Source: Acetobacter suratthaniensis (GTDB lineage Bacteria; Pseudomonadota; Alphaproteobacteria; Acetobacterales; Acetobacteraceae). Taken from it: DNA of 64,000 nucleotides. Both the position numbers and the translations under genes were made by a program. The stretch covers positions 49,114 through 113,113 of the forward strand of contig NZ_JAFVMG010000009.1 of assembly GCF_017377745.1 (NCBI RefSeq), written 5' to 3'. Below, in pieces: positions 27,203 through 36,778 of the stretch. How positions within the stretch are numbered: the stretch's first letter is position 1; each line of letters starts with the position of its first letter. The notes beneath the pieces were generated by a model, which was not told where the DNA came from, ran no database searches, and saw only the letters and a list, made by a program, of their open reading frames with translations.

Positions 27203-27431
27203 GAAAAACCCTGCCCCCGCTTACGGCCCTGCGGCCTGCATTCGCAGCCCCAAGGTGTTTCATTTCCGGCTCTCCGCGTCAATCATTCCCGCCCGCCACG
27301 CCAAAAACTATCGGCGGGGTTTCTGGCCCGCTATCCTGCATCTATGCGAACCTGTCACGAAAAACATAGAGTTAGGCGGCCTGTTTCCATAGCCACAACA
27401 AGAGCCAACTCTCTGTTCTGGCGTCCAGCAT
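27203..27431. other. Intergenic region upstream of the phosphatase gene, no gene seen
   Basis: This part of the 309-bp gap between the phosphatase start and the sdhB end should hold the phosphatase promoter. The open frames crossing it have no recognisable product or ribosome site. The rest of the gap holds the sdh terminator and about 40 bp of featureless sequence. Confidence 0.4.
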
Positions 27432-27472
27432 AAAAAACCCCGGCGCGAAAAGACTTCGCGCCGGGGTTTTTT
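27432..27472. terminator. Terminator downstream of the sdh operon
   Basis: AAAAAACCCCGGCGCGAA and TTCGCGCCGGGGTTTTTT pair perfectly around a 5-nt loop (GC core with A/T flanks). This is a classical intrinsic terminator on both strands; for the sdhCDAB transcript (minus strand) it lies 40 bp after sdhB. Confidence 0.92.
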
Positions 27473-27511
27473 GTCTCATCACCTACGCAGGGCAGGTGGC
27501 GGGTCTCTGGC

Positions 27512-28294
27512 TTACAGCTTGCGTTCGAGCTGCAGTTCCTTGATCCGCCCGATAGCCTTGGCCGGGTTCAGACCCTTGGGGCAGGTCTGGGTGCAGTTCA
27601 TGATGGTGCGGCAGGCATAGAGCTTGAAAGTATCGTCCAGCGCATCCAGCCGGTGGCCCGTGTTTTCGTCGCGGCTGTCGGCAATCCAGCGATAGGCAGC
27701 CAGCAGCACGGCCGGGCCGAGATACTTATCACCATTCCACCAGTAGGACGGACAGGACGTGGTGCAGCAGAAGCACAGGATGCACTCCCACATACCATCG
27801 AGCTTGCTGCGTTCTTCAATGCTCTGGCGGCGCTCACCATCGGGCGGCGGGGCGCTGTCAGCCTGCATCCAGGGCTGGATGGAGCGGAGCTGCGCATAAG
27901 CGCCATCCAGATTGGACACCAGATCCTTGACGATAGGCATGTGCGGCAGCGGATAAATCCGCACATCGCCCTTGATGTCCTTGATCGGCTTGAGGCAGGC
28001 CAGCGTGTTTTCGCCATCAATATTCATGGCGCACGAGCCGCAGATCCCCTCTCGGCAGGAGCGCCGGAAGGTGAGTGTGGGGTCCACCTCGTTCTTGATA
28101 TGGATGATGGCGTCAAGCACCATCGGCCCGAACGTATCCAGATCAAGTTCATAGGTATCAATGACCGGGTTTTTGCCGTCATCCGGCGACCAGCGGTAAA
28201 TCTTGAATGACTTGACGTTTTTCGCGCCCGCCGGAGCGGGAAAGGTCTTGCCTGTCCCCACGGTGCTGTTGCGCGGCAGTCTGAGTTCGACCAT
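27512..28294 (-). CDS. sdhB: Succinate dehydrogenase iron-sulfur subunit
   Basis: Carries electrons from the flavin to ubiquinone in complex II. The 260-residue product has cysteine motifs for the [2Fe-2S] cluster ([15 protein letters not shown] with the following C), the [4Fe-4S] cluster ([16 protein letters not shown]) and the [3Fe-4S] cluster ([21 protein letters not shown]). The N-terminal ferredoxin-like domain and C-terminal helical domain are both complete. It is last in the order sdhC-sdhD-sdhA-sdhB and lies just before a strong terminator. Confidence 0.97.
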   Translation of the reverse strand: MVELRLPRNSTVGTGKTFPAPAGAKNVKSFKIYRWSPDDGKNPVIDTYELDLDTFGPMVLDAIIHIKNEVDPTLTFRRSCREGICGSCAMNIDGENTLACLKPIKDIKGDVRIYPLPHMPIVKDLVSNLDGAYAQLRSIQPWMQADSAPPPDGERRQSIEERSKLDGMWECILCFCCTTSCPSYWWNGDKYLGPAVLLAAYRWIADSRDENTGHRLDALDDTFKLYACRTIMNCTQTCPKGLNPAKAIGRIKELQLERKL

Positions 28295-28318
28295 GTTCGC
28301 CTCCCTTTGCCCTGCGGA

Positions 28319-30130
28319 TCAGTAAACGCGCTTTTTGGGCGGGAAAACCTCGACCTCATCGGTCAGGGTCTTCAGGTGTACCGGACGGTATGAGAGTTTC
28401 ACGCCGCCTTTTTCGTCCAGCCAGGACACGGAATGCTTGAGCCATTCCTTGTCGTCACGATCAGGGAAATCGTCACGGGCATGCGCACCACGGCTTTCGT
28501 GCCGCGCCAGACCGCTTTCCAGCGTGGCGGTGGCATTGGCCAGCAGGTTTTCGAATTCCAGCGCTTCCATCAGATCCGAGTTCCAGATCAGAGAAGAGTC
28601 GGAAACCGAAATATCGCCAATTCCGCCCCAGATTTCGTGAATCTTGTCCACGCCTTCCTGAAGGCTTTCCTGCGTGCGGAACACGGCGGCATGTGTCTGC
28701 ATGTCGCGCTGGAGGCGCTCACGCATGGCCGAAACGCGCGTGCCGCCCTTGGCGTAACGCAGCTTGTCCAGACGATCGAGCGCGAACTCTCCAGCCCCTG
28801 CGGGCAGCGGGCGCGTAAAGTCGGTCGGCTTGACCACTTCGGCAGCACGGCGGGCCGCCGCACGACCGAACACGATCAGATCCAGTAGCGAGTTGGTGCC
28901 AAGGCGGTTCGCGCCATGCACGGACACACAGGCGGCCTCGCCCACGGCCATCAGGCCCGGCACCACGGCATCGGGGTTTTCGGCTGTGGGGCGAATGACC
29001 TCGCCATGAATATTGGTGGGGATACCGCCCATATTGTAATGCACGGTCGGCAGAACCGGAACGGGTTCCTTGGTAACGTCCACACCGGCGAAAATGCGCG
29101 ACGTTTCCAGAATACCCGGCAGGCGTTCATGCAGCAGGTCGGAGCCAAGGTGCTCCAGATGCATCATGATATGATCCTTTTTAGGACCACAGCCACGGCC
29201 TTCCTTGATTTCAATCGTCATCGCGCGGGACACGACATCGCGCGAGGCCAGATCCTTGGCGGTAGGGGCGTAGCGTTCCATGAAACGCTCACCCTCGGAG
29301 TTGGTCAGATAACCACCCTCACCACGGCAGCCTTCGGTCAGCAGGCAGCCCGCCGGGTAAATGCCCGTGGGGTGGAACTGCACGAACTCCATGTCCTGCG
29401 TAGGCAGGCCAGCACGCATGACCATGCCGTTCCCGTCGCCCGTGCAGGTATGCGCGGAGGTGCAGGACTGATAGGCGCGGCCGTAACCACCCGTGGCCAG
29501 CACAACCATTTTCGCATTGAAGCGGTGAATGGTGCCGTCATCCTGACACCAGGCCATGACACCGCGACACGCCCCTTCGTCATCCATGATCAGGTCAATG
29601 CCGAAATATTCGACAAAGAACTCCACGTTATGCTTTAGGCACTGCTGATAGAGCGTATGCAGGATGGCATGGCCCGTACGGTCGGCGGCGGCGCAGGCGC
29701 GCGGCACCGGAGCCTTACCGTATTCGCTCATATGCCCACCGAACGGACGCTGGTAGATGCGGCCATCTTCCGTGCGGGAGAACGGCACACCGAAATGTTC
29801 AAGTTCCTGCACGGCAGGCACGGCCTCGCGGCACATGAACTCGATGGCGTCCTGATCGCCCAGCCAGTCCGACCCTTTTACGGTATCGTACATGTGCCAG
29901 CGCCAGTTATCCTCGGCCATATTGCCCAGAGAGGCACCAATGCCCCCCTGTGCGGCCACGGTATGGCTGCGTGTGGGAAAAACCTTGGTAACACAGGCGG
30001 TTTTCAGGCCAGCGGCCCCCATGCCCAGTGTCGCACGCAGGCCGGAACCACCCGCCCCAACGACCACGACATCATAAGCGTGATCAACAATCCGGTAAGC
30101 TCCCCTTGAAGGAGAGGAATTGGCATTCAT
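28319..30130 (-). CDS. sdhA: Succinate dehydrogenase flavoprotein subunit
   Basis: Oxidises succinate to fumarate in the TCA cycle on the cytoplasmic face of the membrane. The 603-residue product has the FAD-binding [18 protein letters not shown], the flavinylation histidine in [33 protein letters not shown], the arginine-containing active region [11 protein letters not shown] and [17 protein letters not shown] at 30130, with GGGAG upstream, was preferred over the longer frame starting at 30190. A gap of 24 bp separates it from sdhB. The operon argues against Gluconobacter, which lacks this enzyme. Confidence 0.97.
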   Translation of the reverse strand: MNANSSPSRGAYRIVDHAYDVVVVGAGGSGLRATLGMGAAGLKTACVTKVFPTRSHTVAAQGGIGASLGNMAEDNWRWHMYDTVKGSDWLGDQDAIEFMCREAVPAVQELEHFGVPFSRTEDGRIYQRPFGGHMSEYGKAPVPRACAAADRTGHAILHTLYQQCLKHNVEFFVEYFGIDLIMDDEGACRGVMAWCQDDGTIHRFNAKMVVLATGGYGRAYQSCTSAHTCTGDGNGMVMRAGLPTQDMEFVQFHPTGIYPAGCLLTEGCRGEGGYLTNSEGERFMERYAPTAKDLASRDVVSRAMTIEIKEGRGCGPKKDHIMMHLEHLGSDLLHERLPGILETSRIFAGVDVTKEPVPVLPTVHYNMGGIPTNIHGEVIRPTAENPDAVVPGLMAVGEAACVSVHGANRLGTNSLLDLIVFGRAAARRAAEVVKPTDFTRPLPAGAGEFALDRLDKLRYAKGGTRVSAMRERLQRDMQTHAAVFRTQESLQEGVDKIHEIWGGIGDISVSDSSLIWNSDLMEALEFENLLANATATLESGLARHESRGAHARDDFPDRDDKEWLKHSVSWLDEKGGVKLSYRPVHLKTLTDEVEVFPPKKRVY

Positions 30131-30237
30131 CGTGACGGCGCTCCCATGTGCGTTAGGCCTGTCAGTCCGTTCAGGTTCATGCCGCACCAAGCCTTGACAG
30201 CCGGGCGGCGCAGAATTTCAGTGCAGTGCGGGGCCAG

Positions 30238-30651
30238 CTATTTGCTGGAACTGCCGCCAGCCACCAGCTTGATGACCGCGAACACGCCCAGCAGCCCCAG
30301 CAGGGATGTGACGATCTTGACCGCGAGGCGGGCAGGCAGATGTGCCTTGCCATGCACGTAGTCATCCACGATCACCTGCAGGCCCACCTGCGCATGATAG
30401 AAGGTGGTGATAATCACCGCCGCCAGCATGGTGGCGTTGCAGGGCTTGGCGCCCCAGCGGGCCACTTCGGCGTGATCGGCCCCGCCAAGGCGGAACATCT
30501 GCACCACAAACCACGTTGAAAGTGGCAGGAGCGATGCAGCGGAAGCGCGTTCCGCCCACCAGTGCGCCGTGCCGGACTGACCGGCCCCAAGGCCACGTGC
30601 GCGGCCAAGCTGCGAGCGCATGACCTCAATATGAGGAGTGGATGTGTTCAT
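30238..30651 (-). CDS. sdhD: Succinate dehydrogenase membrane anchor subunit D
   Basis: A 137-residue hydrophobic anchor that, with SdhC, binds heme b and ubiquinone. Three membrane segments are visible: ASLLPLSTWFVVQMF, MLAAVIITTFYHAQVGLQVIVDDYVH with the heme-ligand histidine, and the C-terminal VTSLLGLLGVFAVIKLV. ATG at 30651 begins 1 nt after the sdhC stop, so the genes are coupled. The N-terminal extension of about 30 residues is longer than in E. coli but usual for this group. Confidence 0.92.
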   Translation of the reverse strand: MNTSTPHIEVMRSQLGRARGLGAGQSGTAHWWAERASAASLLPLSTWFVVQMFRLGGADHAEVARWGAKPCNATMLAAVIITTFYHAQVGLQVIVDDYVHGKAHLPARLAVKIVTSLLGLLGVFAVIKLVAGGSSSK

Positions 30652-30652
30652 G

Positions 30653-31126
30653 TCAGGACACCTTCGCGGCTTTGGCGCGGGCGTGCCTGCGGCGGCCAGC
30701 GACACACAGCAGAGCGATACCGAGCACTGCGCTCACGCCTGCCGTCACCTTGACGGCAACAGGGCCGTCCTTGTTCAGTTCTTCCTTGTCGTAGCGGTGG
30801 CCCGCATCCCAGATCAGATGGCGGATCCCGCCAACCGTATGGTAAACGACCGAACCCAGCCAGCCGAGCAGCACAAGCTGTCCCAGCGGGTTGCCCGTAA
30901 CCTTGCGCGCCGTCTCGAACGCCTTCGGCCCTTTGGCCGCGGCCCCGAGCCAGAACACACCAAGAGCGGCCCCGCCCGTGGCGATCACGCCGGTAATCCG
31001 GTTCGATATGGAAAGAACCATGGAAAGCCGGTAACGATAGACTTGCAGATGCGGCGACATGGGTCGCTCAATCAGCGTGCCGTCGCTTCGGCTTCCTACA
31101 TAGAGGGCCTTGCGGATATCCTGCAT
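30653..31126 (-). CDS. sdhC: Succinate dehydrogenase cytochrome b556 subunit
   Basis: First gene of the operon, 157 residues. The signature RPMSPHLQVYRYRLSMVLSISNRITGV (ubiquinone site serine and arginine) and the heme-ligand region VVYHTVGGIRHLIWDAGH are present, with three membrane segments. The start at ATG 31126 excludes a 19-residue upstream extension with no similarity to SdhC. The 244 bp before it, up to asd, must hold the operon promoter; no specific operator was recognised. Confidence 0.93.
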   Translation of the reverse strand: MQDIRKALYVGSRSDGTLIERPMSPHLQVYRYRLSMVLSISNRITGVIATGGAALGVFWLGAAAKGPKAFETARKVTGNPLGQLVLLGWLGSVVYHTVGGIRHLIWDAGHRYDKEELNKDGPVAVKVTAGVSAVLGIALLCVAGRRRHARAKAAKVS

Positions 31127-31370
31127 TGGTGCCTGTACCCCGTCTCTATCCCGCCGCTGGATCGGAGCCCAGCGGGCTTGCATCGTTTTGTCCTACGCCC
31201 CGCACCTTGGAGCGGTCAATTCAACCGCTCAACACGAGACCGAGAGGCGCGGGATTCTCACTCAGCCGTGTGATCCGCACCGCCTTTCGAGCCGGTTATG
31301 CCCCTGTTACGGCCTGCGTGCTGCCCGCCCGCGCGGCAAAAGGCCACGCGGACTCCGCAACACGACTGCC

Positions 31371-32393
31371 TCAGGCATGCACGGGCAGCAGATCAAGTGC
31401 GATCATGGTTTCGGCAATCTGCACCGCGTTCAGGGCCGCACCCTTGCGCAGGTTGTCAGACACACACCAGAACGCCAGACCGTTGGGCACGGTGGGGTCA
31501 ATACGCAGGCGTGAGACATAGCTTGCATCCTCGCCTACGCATTCGATGGGGGTGACGTACCCACCATCTTCACGCTGGTCGAGCACCACAATGCCTTCAG
31601 ATTCACGCAGGGCTTCGTAAGCGCGGGCGAGGTCTACCGGCTCGGCAAACTCGGCTACAATGGACTCGGAATGGCCGATAAACACCGGCACGCGCACGCA
31701 GGTGGCGATCACCTCCACATCGGGGTCGAGAATTTTCTTGGTCTCGACTCGCATCTTCCATTCTTCCTTGGTCGCGCCGTCATCCATAAAACGGTCGATC
31801 TGGGGAATGCAGTTGAACGCGATCTGCTTTTGGAACTGTTCCACCTTGGGCGGATCGTTCACGAACGTGCCACGTGTCTGGGCAAACAGCTCGTCCATGC
31901 CATCCTTGCCCGCGCCGGACACCGCCTGATAGGTGGACACCACAACGCGCTTGAGCGTGAACAGATCATGCAGCGGCTTGAGTGCCACCACCATCTGGAT
32001 GGTAGAGCAGTTGGGATTGGCAATGATGTTGCGCTTGAGGGACTTGAGCGCGTTGGGGTTCACTTCCGGCACCACCAGCGGCACATCAGGCTCCATACGG
32101 AAATGCGATGTGTTGTCGATCACCACGCAGCCAGCCTTGGCGGCAATAGGCGCGTATTTGGCAGAAACCGAACCACCGGGCGAGAACAGCCCGATATCCC
32201 ATCCGGTAAAGTCAAAGGTTTCGAGGTTCTGCACCTTAAGCGTGCGGTTACCGAACGAAACCTCGCGCCCGGCAGAACGCGGCGAGGCCAGTGCTACAAT
32301 ATCATCGACCGGAAATTCGCGCTCTGCCAGCGTCTTGAGAATTTCCCGCCCCACGGCACCCGTTGCGCCTACAACAGCGACCCGATAACCCAT
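31371..32393 (-). CDS. asd: Aspartate-semialdehyde dehydrogenase
   Basis: Reduces aspartyl phosphate to the semialdehyde for lysine, threonine, methionine and diaminopimelate synthesis. The 340-residue product has the NADP-binding VVGATGAVGREILKTL, FSPGGSVSAKYAP, the catalytic cysteine in IIANPNCSTIQMVVAL, and the later region VETKKILDPDVEVIATCVRVPVFIGHSESI with substrate-binding residues. Length and motifs are those of the standard bacterial family. The neighbour serC lies 142 bp upstream on the same strand. Confidence 0.96.
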   Translation of the reverse strand: MGYRVAVVGATGAVGREILKTLAEREFPVDDIVALASPRSAGREVSFGNRTLKVQNLETFDFTGWDIGLFSPGGSVSAKYAPIAAKAGCVVIDNTSHFRMEPDVPLVVPEVNPNALKSLKRNIIANPNCSTIQMVVALKPLHDLFTLKRVVVSTYQAVSGAGKDGMDELFAQTRGTFVNDPPKVEQFQKQIAFNCIPQIDRFMDDGATKEEWKMRVETKKILDPDVEVIATCVRVPVFIGHSESIVAEFAEPVDLARAYEALRESEGIVVLDQREDGGYVTPIECVGEDASYVSRLRIDPTVPNGLAFWCVSDNLRKGAALNAVQIAETMIALDLLPVHA

Positions 32394-32535
32394 GATTCAC
32401 CTTTTAACGTCTGTAACGACCGACCCCTGCGCCAGCCTCTTGCGGGCGAGATTCTAGACCATTCGCAGCAGGAATGGAATTGGGGGGACGCAAGCCGTTA
32501 AAAGGACAGGCCAGCCGGGCAGGAGGGGCAGGGCT

Positions 32536-33714
32536 TCAGCCCTGCGGCGCAACCTGCGCAAAGGCCCAGTCCAGCCACGGCAGCAGGGCGCTGACATCCG
32601 CTGCTTCTACCGTAGCCCCACCCCAGATCCGCAGGCCCGTAGGCGCATCGCGGTAGCTGGCAAGGTCAAAGCCAACGCCTTCGGTTTCCAGCAGGGCCAG
32701 CATGGCCTTGAGCGCCTTGCCCTGAGCCGCCGCATCAAGCCCCAGAAACCACGGGGCGACAATCCGCAGGCAGATGGCGGTAGAGGAACGCTGGGCCGGG
32801 TCGGTGGCGAGAAACTCCACCCAGTCGGTTTTTTCCACCCATTCCGTCACCACAGCCAGACTGGCAGCGCTGCGGGCTTTCAGGGCTTCAAGCCCACCGA
32901 TAGACTCCGCCCAGATCAGCCCATCCAGCGCATCTTCCACGCACAGCATGGAAGGGGTGTTAATGGTATCCCCCCGGAAAATGCCTTCGATCAGCGCGCC
33001 TTTTGAGGTCATGCGGAAAATCTTGGGCAGTGCGCGCGGCGCTTTGTAGCTTTCCAGCCGGGCCACAGCACGCGGGGAAAGTGCAATCATGCCGTGTGCG
33101 GCCTCGCCACCCAGCGCTTTCTGCCATGACCATGTGACAACATCCAGCCGGTCCCACGGCAGGTCCATGGCAAAGGCAGCGGACGTGGCATCGCAGATCA
33201 CAAGTCCGTCATGCCGGGCGGGAATGGCCTCGCCATTCGGCAGGCGCACACCCGATGTGGTGCCGTTCCATGCCAGCACGACATCATGCGTCCAGTCCAC
33301 CTGAGCCAGATCGGGCAGATTGCCATACTCGGCTGACAGCACGCGCGTATTTTCCAGCGCGAGCTGCGCCGTAATGTCCTGCGCCCACAGAGCCGAAAAA
33401 CTTTCAAACGCCAGCACATCAACCGGGCGTTCGCCCAGCAGCGACCACAGCGCCATTTCCATCGCGCCCGTATCGGACGCGGGCACAATACCCACACGCC
33501 AGTCCTGCGGCACGCCCAGCACCCGGCGCGAGCGCACGATAACATCGTTCAGTCGGGCGCGGCCTTCGGGCGAGCGGTGCGAACGCCCCACCAGCGCGCC
33601 GGAGAGCGCCGCCACACTCCAGCCGGGGCGCTTGGCGCATGGCCCGGACGAAAAACACGGATTGAGCGGCCGGACAGATGGACGGGACAGCACGGAGGGA
33701 GAAAGCGCGTTCAT
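32536..33714 (-). CDS. serC: Phosphoserine aminotransferase, alphaproteobacterial type
   Basis: PLP enzyme making 3-phosphoserine in serine synthesis. The 392-residue product starts [16 protein letters not shown], with [15 protein letters not shown], the phosphate-binding [32 protein letters not shown] and the PLP lysine in [15 protein letters not shown]. It belongs to the divergent branch found in Rhizobiales and Rhodospirillales rather than the E. coli type. No serA follows; asd is next. The tRNA-Leu gene is 34 bp upstream on the same strand, leaving little room for a leader. Confidence 0.94.
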   Translation of the reverse strand: MNALSPSVLSRPSVRPLNPCFSSGPCAKRPGWSVAALSGALVGRSHRSPEGRARLNDVIVRSRRVLGVPQDWRVGIVPASDTGAMEMALWSLLGERPVDVLAFESFSALWAQDITAQLALENTRVLSAEYGNLPDLAQVDWTHDVVLAWNGTTSGVRLPNGEAIPARHDGLVICDATSAAFAMDLPWDRLDVVTWSWQKALGGEAAHGMIALSPRAVARLESYKAPRALPKIFRMTSKGALIEGIFRGDTINTPSMLCVEDALDGLIWAESIGGLEALKARSAASLAVVTEWVEKTDWVEFLATDPAQRSSTAICLRIVAPWFLGLDAAAQGKALKAMLALLETEGVGFDLASYRDAPTGLRIWGGATVEAADVSALLPWLDWAFAQVAPQG

Positions 33715-33748
33715 AAGCCTGGCCGAATTTCAAACGGGAAAGAAAATC

Positions 33749-33832
33749 TGGTACGAGAGAGGGGATTCGAACCCCTATGCCTTTCGGCGGTCGATTTTGA
33801 GTCGACTACGTCTACCGTTCCGTCACTCTCGC
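33749..33832 (-). tRNA. tRNA-Leu (anticodon CAA)
   Basis: Class II tRNA of 84 nt with encoded CCA. The acceptor arms GCGAGAG and CTCTCGT pair, the anticodon stem GTCGA/TCGAC encloses CTCAAAA with anticodon CAA, there is a long variable arm (CGCCGAAAGGCAT), and the T arm is GGGGTTCGAATCCCC. It reads UUG codons. Confidence 0.97.
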
Positions 33833-34000
33833 AGGGTTAAGCGGTTTCTGTCCTACCAGTAAAACCGCCTGCGGAAAAGAGCGCTCCGGGCAGGGGCCGG
33901 GTATTCGCCTTTTTTCCGACATAACAACACGCAATGGTGGCAACCGCACGAGGGGTCTGGGCCCCCCGCGAACGACAGATATGACGCGAAGGCGATATTC

Positions 34001-34549
34001 ATGACCATGTCAAAAATGTTTCTGGCGCTTCCCCTGATGACGGGGCTGGTCGCGGCCGGGGTTCCCGCGCTGGCCCACGCTCAGGACAGCGCGCCAGCGG
34101 CCACCACACAGGGTAACGCCCCAGGAACGCCCGGCATGCACGGCCCCCATGACGGCCCCCACGGCCCCATGCACTGTGGCCCCGGCAGCCCGTTCATGCA
34201 CCTTGATGGCATTACGCTGAGTGCTGACCAGAAAAAGAAGCTCCATGCCATTATGGAAGCCAACCGCCCGGCCGACCCCAAAGCCGCCATGGAGCAGATG
34301 CACGGCCTGCACAAGCAGATCCGCACCCTGCTGACCACGCCCGGCCCGGTGGACAAAGCCCATCTGCAGGAACTCGAACAGCAGCTTGCCTCGCTGGAAA
34401 ACCAGCGCGTGCTCAAGCACCTTCAGATTGATGTGCAGATTCACGATCTGCTGACCCCCGAACAGCTCAAGGAACTGGCGGCCCGCCCGGATATGCCGCC
34501 CCCGCCCCCTCCGCCGCCGCCCGGCAAGGATGCGCCCAAACCCGAATAA
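34001..34549 (+). CDS. Spy/CpxP-type periplasmic protein with LTxxQ motifs
   Basis: A 182-residue exported protein. The signal peptide ends at AHAQDSAPA. The mature part is His- and Pro-rich (GMHGPHDGPHGPMHCGPG), then helical with LSADQKKKLHAIMEANRP and LLTPEQLKELAARPD, both LTxxQ-like motifs of the Spy/CpxP envelope chaperone and metal-stress family. It ends in a polyproline tail. The His/Met-rich N-terminal stretch might bind metal ions. It is a single-gene unit with its own terminator. Confidence 0.82.
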   Translation: MTMSKMFLALPLMTGLVAAGVPALAHAQDSAPAATTQGNAPGTPGMHGPHDGPHGPMHCGPGSPFMHLDGITLSADQKKKLHAIMEANRPADPKAAMEQMHGLHKQIRTLLTTPGPVDKAHLQELEQQLASLENQRVLKHLQIDVQIHDLLTPEQLKELAARPDMPPPPPPPPPGKDAPKPE

Positions 34550-34576
34550 CCCCCATTATGCCGCGACTTTAACGGC

Positions 34577-34607
34577 AGGGCGACCATGTTCCATGGTCGC
34601 CCTTTTC
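34577..34607 (+). terminator. Terminator of the Spy-like gene
   Basis: AGGGCGACCATG-TTC-CATGGTCGCCCT forms a perfect 12-bp stem with a 3-nt loop followed by TTTCT, 28 bp past the stop codon. The open frame beginning at 34586 lies inside this stem, so it is not the start of the next gene. Confidence 0.9.
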
Positions 34608-34726
34608 TATTGGCTGCCCCCATGCCGAACAGTTTTGTCGCAGCCGCCTCCCACATAGAACAGTGGACAAAGCACACACCACAGAGAAAGATGTGCCGCT
34701 TTCCGCCCCAGACATTGTTGTTATTG

Positions 34727-35956
34727 ATGCGCGCAAACGTTTCTCCCCCTGTTACCCTTACTTTCCCGCTGATCGTTCTGCTCGGTCTGGTTACGGCCAT
34801 TGGCCCACTGGCGACAGACATGTATCTGCCCGCCTTTCCGCAGCTTGATGTTGAACTGGGCCACGGACCCGGCTCGGCGCAGATGACACTGGCGGCGTGG
34901 TTTCTGGGGCTGGCGTTGGGCCAGTTTTCTCAAGGCCCGCTGTCAGACCGCTTCGGGCGCAAAGGGCCGCTGATTGTAGGGCTGGCCATTTTTGGCATAG
35001 CCAGTGCGGGATGCGCTGTGGCGCATGATTACAGGATGTTCTGTTTTTTGCGCTTCCTGAGCGCACTAGGCGGCTCGGCCAGCGCCGTGATTCCACGCGC
35101 CTCGGTGCGGGACGTGGCCACAGGCCACAAGGGCGCACATATTATGGCGCAGCTCACCCTTGTCTTTGGGGTCATGCCCATACTCGCCCCAACCCTTGGC
35201 AGTCTGGTGCTGAGGTTTGGCTCGTGGCGGAATATCTTCTGGGTGGCGGCGGTTTATGCCGCACTTGGCATTATCGCAACCCAGCTCATGCTGCCTGACA
35301 CATTAGCCCCTGAGCGCCGTATCCGGCTGACAGCATCGGATGTGCTCAGCCGCTACCGGGGCATTCTGGCCGAGCCGGTCTTTTTGTCCAATGCGCTGAT
35401 CACCAGTTTTTCCAGCTTTGTCATGTTTGCCTATCTGGGGGGGGCGCCGGTTCTGTTCGAGCAGGTTCTGGGCTTTTCTCCCTCCGGCTTCGGGCTGTTT
35501 TTCGGCATTAACGCCTCGTTCTTCATTCTGGGTACCCAGATCAACGGCAGGCTGGTTCACCATTTTTCCCTGCCTGCCATTTTAGAAGCCGCCATTCTGT
35601 GGGCCTGTGTGCTGGGCGGGGTGTTTGTGGTGCTGTCGGTCATGGGCATTGCCGGGCCAAACCACCCCATACTGACCTGCATGCTGATTACCAGCATCAC
35701 TGCGGCATTGGGCTTTATCGGCCCCAATGGCACGGTGTTGTCCTTTTCACGCCACGGGCAGCATGCGGGGAGTGCTTCGGCCATGCTGGGTACGCTGCAA
35801 TTCACACTGGGGGCGGGCAGTAGTGTGCTGGTGGGACTCATGCCCCAACATGGTGCGCTGCCAACTGCCATCGGTATGGCAACCGGCGCGGTTTGCATGG
35901 CGGGCAGTAACCTGCTGCGCCGTCAGGCAACGGATGCGAACGAACAGGAAGCCTGA
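34727..35956 (+). CDS. MFS multidrug exporter, Bcr/CflA type
   Basis: Polytopic exporter with 12 hydrophobic segments, about 409 residues. The family pattern appears as LGLVTAIGPLATDMYLPAFPQL in the first segment, FLGLALGQFSQGPLSDRFGRKGPL (the MFS loop 2-3 motif), FLRFLSALGGSASAVIPRASVRD, and APTLGSLVL-type motif C. Members expel bicyclomycin, sulfonamides or other compounds by proton antiport. The start was placed at ATG 34727, just before the first membrane segment; ATG 34691 with a weak ribosome site is an alternative. Confidence 0.86.
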   Translation: MRANVSPPVTLTFPLIVLLGLVTAIGPLATDMYLPAFPQLDVELGHGPGSAQMTLAAWFLGLALGQFSQGPLSDRFGRKGPLIVGLAIFGIASAGCAVAHDYRMFCFLRFLSALGGSASAVIPRASVRDVATGHKGAHIMAQLTLVFGVMPILAPTLGSLVLRFGSWRNIFWVAAVYAALGIIATQLMLPDTLAPERRIRLTASDVLSRYRGILAEPVFLSNALITSFSSFVMFAYLGGAPVLFEQVLGFSPSGFGLFFGINASFFILGTQINGRLVHHFSLPAILEAAILWACVLGGVFVVLSVMGIAGPNHPILTCMLITSITAALGFIGPNGTVLSFSRHGQHAGSASAMLGTLQFTLGAGSSVLVGLMPQHGALPTAIGMATGAVCMAGSNLLRRQATDANEQEA

Positions 35957-35972
35957 CCCCCGCCGCACGCCT

Positions 35973-36473
35973 TTAGTTTTCTGAATCCGCACCCAAGGGG
36001 GAGGAAGATGACCTGCGCCCTGCCTTCCTGCCCGAAGACAGGCCGGAATCGGTCGTATTCAGCATAGCTGGTGGCTTGCCGTAGACCGCCTGTGTCTGCG
36101 GAGTAATGGTATGGCCATCCTGCAGGCGCATCGGCCCAGCAGTACCACCGGACTCCGGCGAGACAACCTCGTACCGTTCCTCGGGTTTTGGTGGCGGGGG
36201 TTTGACCCGTGGATGACCTGCGGCCGCAGCCTGACGGTCACGCTCCTGTTCGAGCTTTTCCTGCCGTTCCACATCGCGCTGGGCGGCGCGGGCCTCGGCC
36301 TCGGCGGCTTCGGGCAGGAAGCGGCCCGGCCGCTCGTAAGGCAGGTCTATGTTATCGCCTTCAATCGGCTCATGGCAGCCGGTGAGCAAAGGCCCGAGAA
36401 CCAGAAAGCCACCCACGGCCGTACGCACAAGCCTGCCACCGCCCACTCTGCGGCACTGTCTGTCCAGAACCAT
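35973..36473 (-). CDS. Hypothetical lipoprotein
   Basis: Function not recognised. The 166-residue product has a hydrophobic segment ending in the lipobox LLTGC (cysteine near residue 33). The mature part contains a charged, glutamine-rich helical stretch (EAAEAEARAAQRDVERQEKLEQERDRQ split over residues 56-82) that could form a coiled coil, a KPPPPKPEE linker, and a low-complexity tail rich in serine and arginine. It is the last gene of the run thioredoxin/TPR-LON-Trm112-lipoprotein on the minus strand. Confidence 0.62.
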   Translation of the reverse strand: MVLDRQCRRVGGGRLVRTAVGGFLVLGPLLTGCHEPIEGDNIDLPYERPGRFLPEAAEAEARAAQRDVERQEKLEQERDRQAAAAGHPRVKPPPPKPEERYEVVSPESGGTAGPMRLQDGHTITPQTQAVYGKPPAMLNTTDSGLSSGRKAGRRSSSSPLGADSEN

Positions 36474-36517
36474 GCGTGTCGCCCGCGCCGAAAGAAGAAA
36501 ACCAGAAAACCGGAAGC

Positions 36518-36715
36518 TCAGCCTTCGATCCGGCGGGCCTCATCAGGCAGCATCACGGGAATGCCATCACGGATAGGGAAGGCCAGCCCGGCCTTTTCGC
36601 TGATCAGCTCGCCCGTGGCGGCGTTATAGGTCAGCGGCCCCTTGGTGACAGGGCACACCAGCACGGACAGCAGGCGCGCATCAATCGGCGCGGTTGCGGT
36701 TGCGGTATCGGACAT
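36518..36715 (-). CDS. Trm112 family protein (YcaR-like)
   Basis: A small protein of 65 residues. The core [47 protein letters not shown] is the Trm112/YcaR fold, known in eukaryotes and archaea as an activator of methyltransferases; its bacterial partner is uncertain. The first zinc-type cysteine (VCPVTKG) is kept while the second position is not. ATG at 36715 gives the usual family length. It lies in a run with the LON-domain and thioredoxin genes. Confidence 0.88.
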   Translation of the reverse strand: MSDTATATAPIDARLLSVLVCPVTKGPLTYNAATGELISEKAGLAFPIRDGIPVMLPDEARRIEG

Positions 36716-36778
36716 GGACAGCTTTCCCCACATATTTCTTGCCAGCACAGGCCTGTTGCCCGTGGCGTGCCGCCACCT

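Noticed and set aside
33715..33748. Possible serC-type riboswitch leader
   Set aside because: Only 34 bp separate serC from the tRNA-Leu gene on the same strand, so there is no space for the known two-hairpin motif.
33577..33862. Plus-strand open frames across tRNA-Leu with a tail like RGFEPLCLSAVDF
   Set aside because: They are the antisense translation of the tRNA, a well-known false-protein pattern, and have no ribosome site.
34586..34726. Upstream extension of the Bcr-type exporter
   Set aside because: It begins inside the terminator stem of the Spy-like gene and adds residues with no family similarity.
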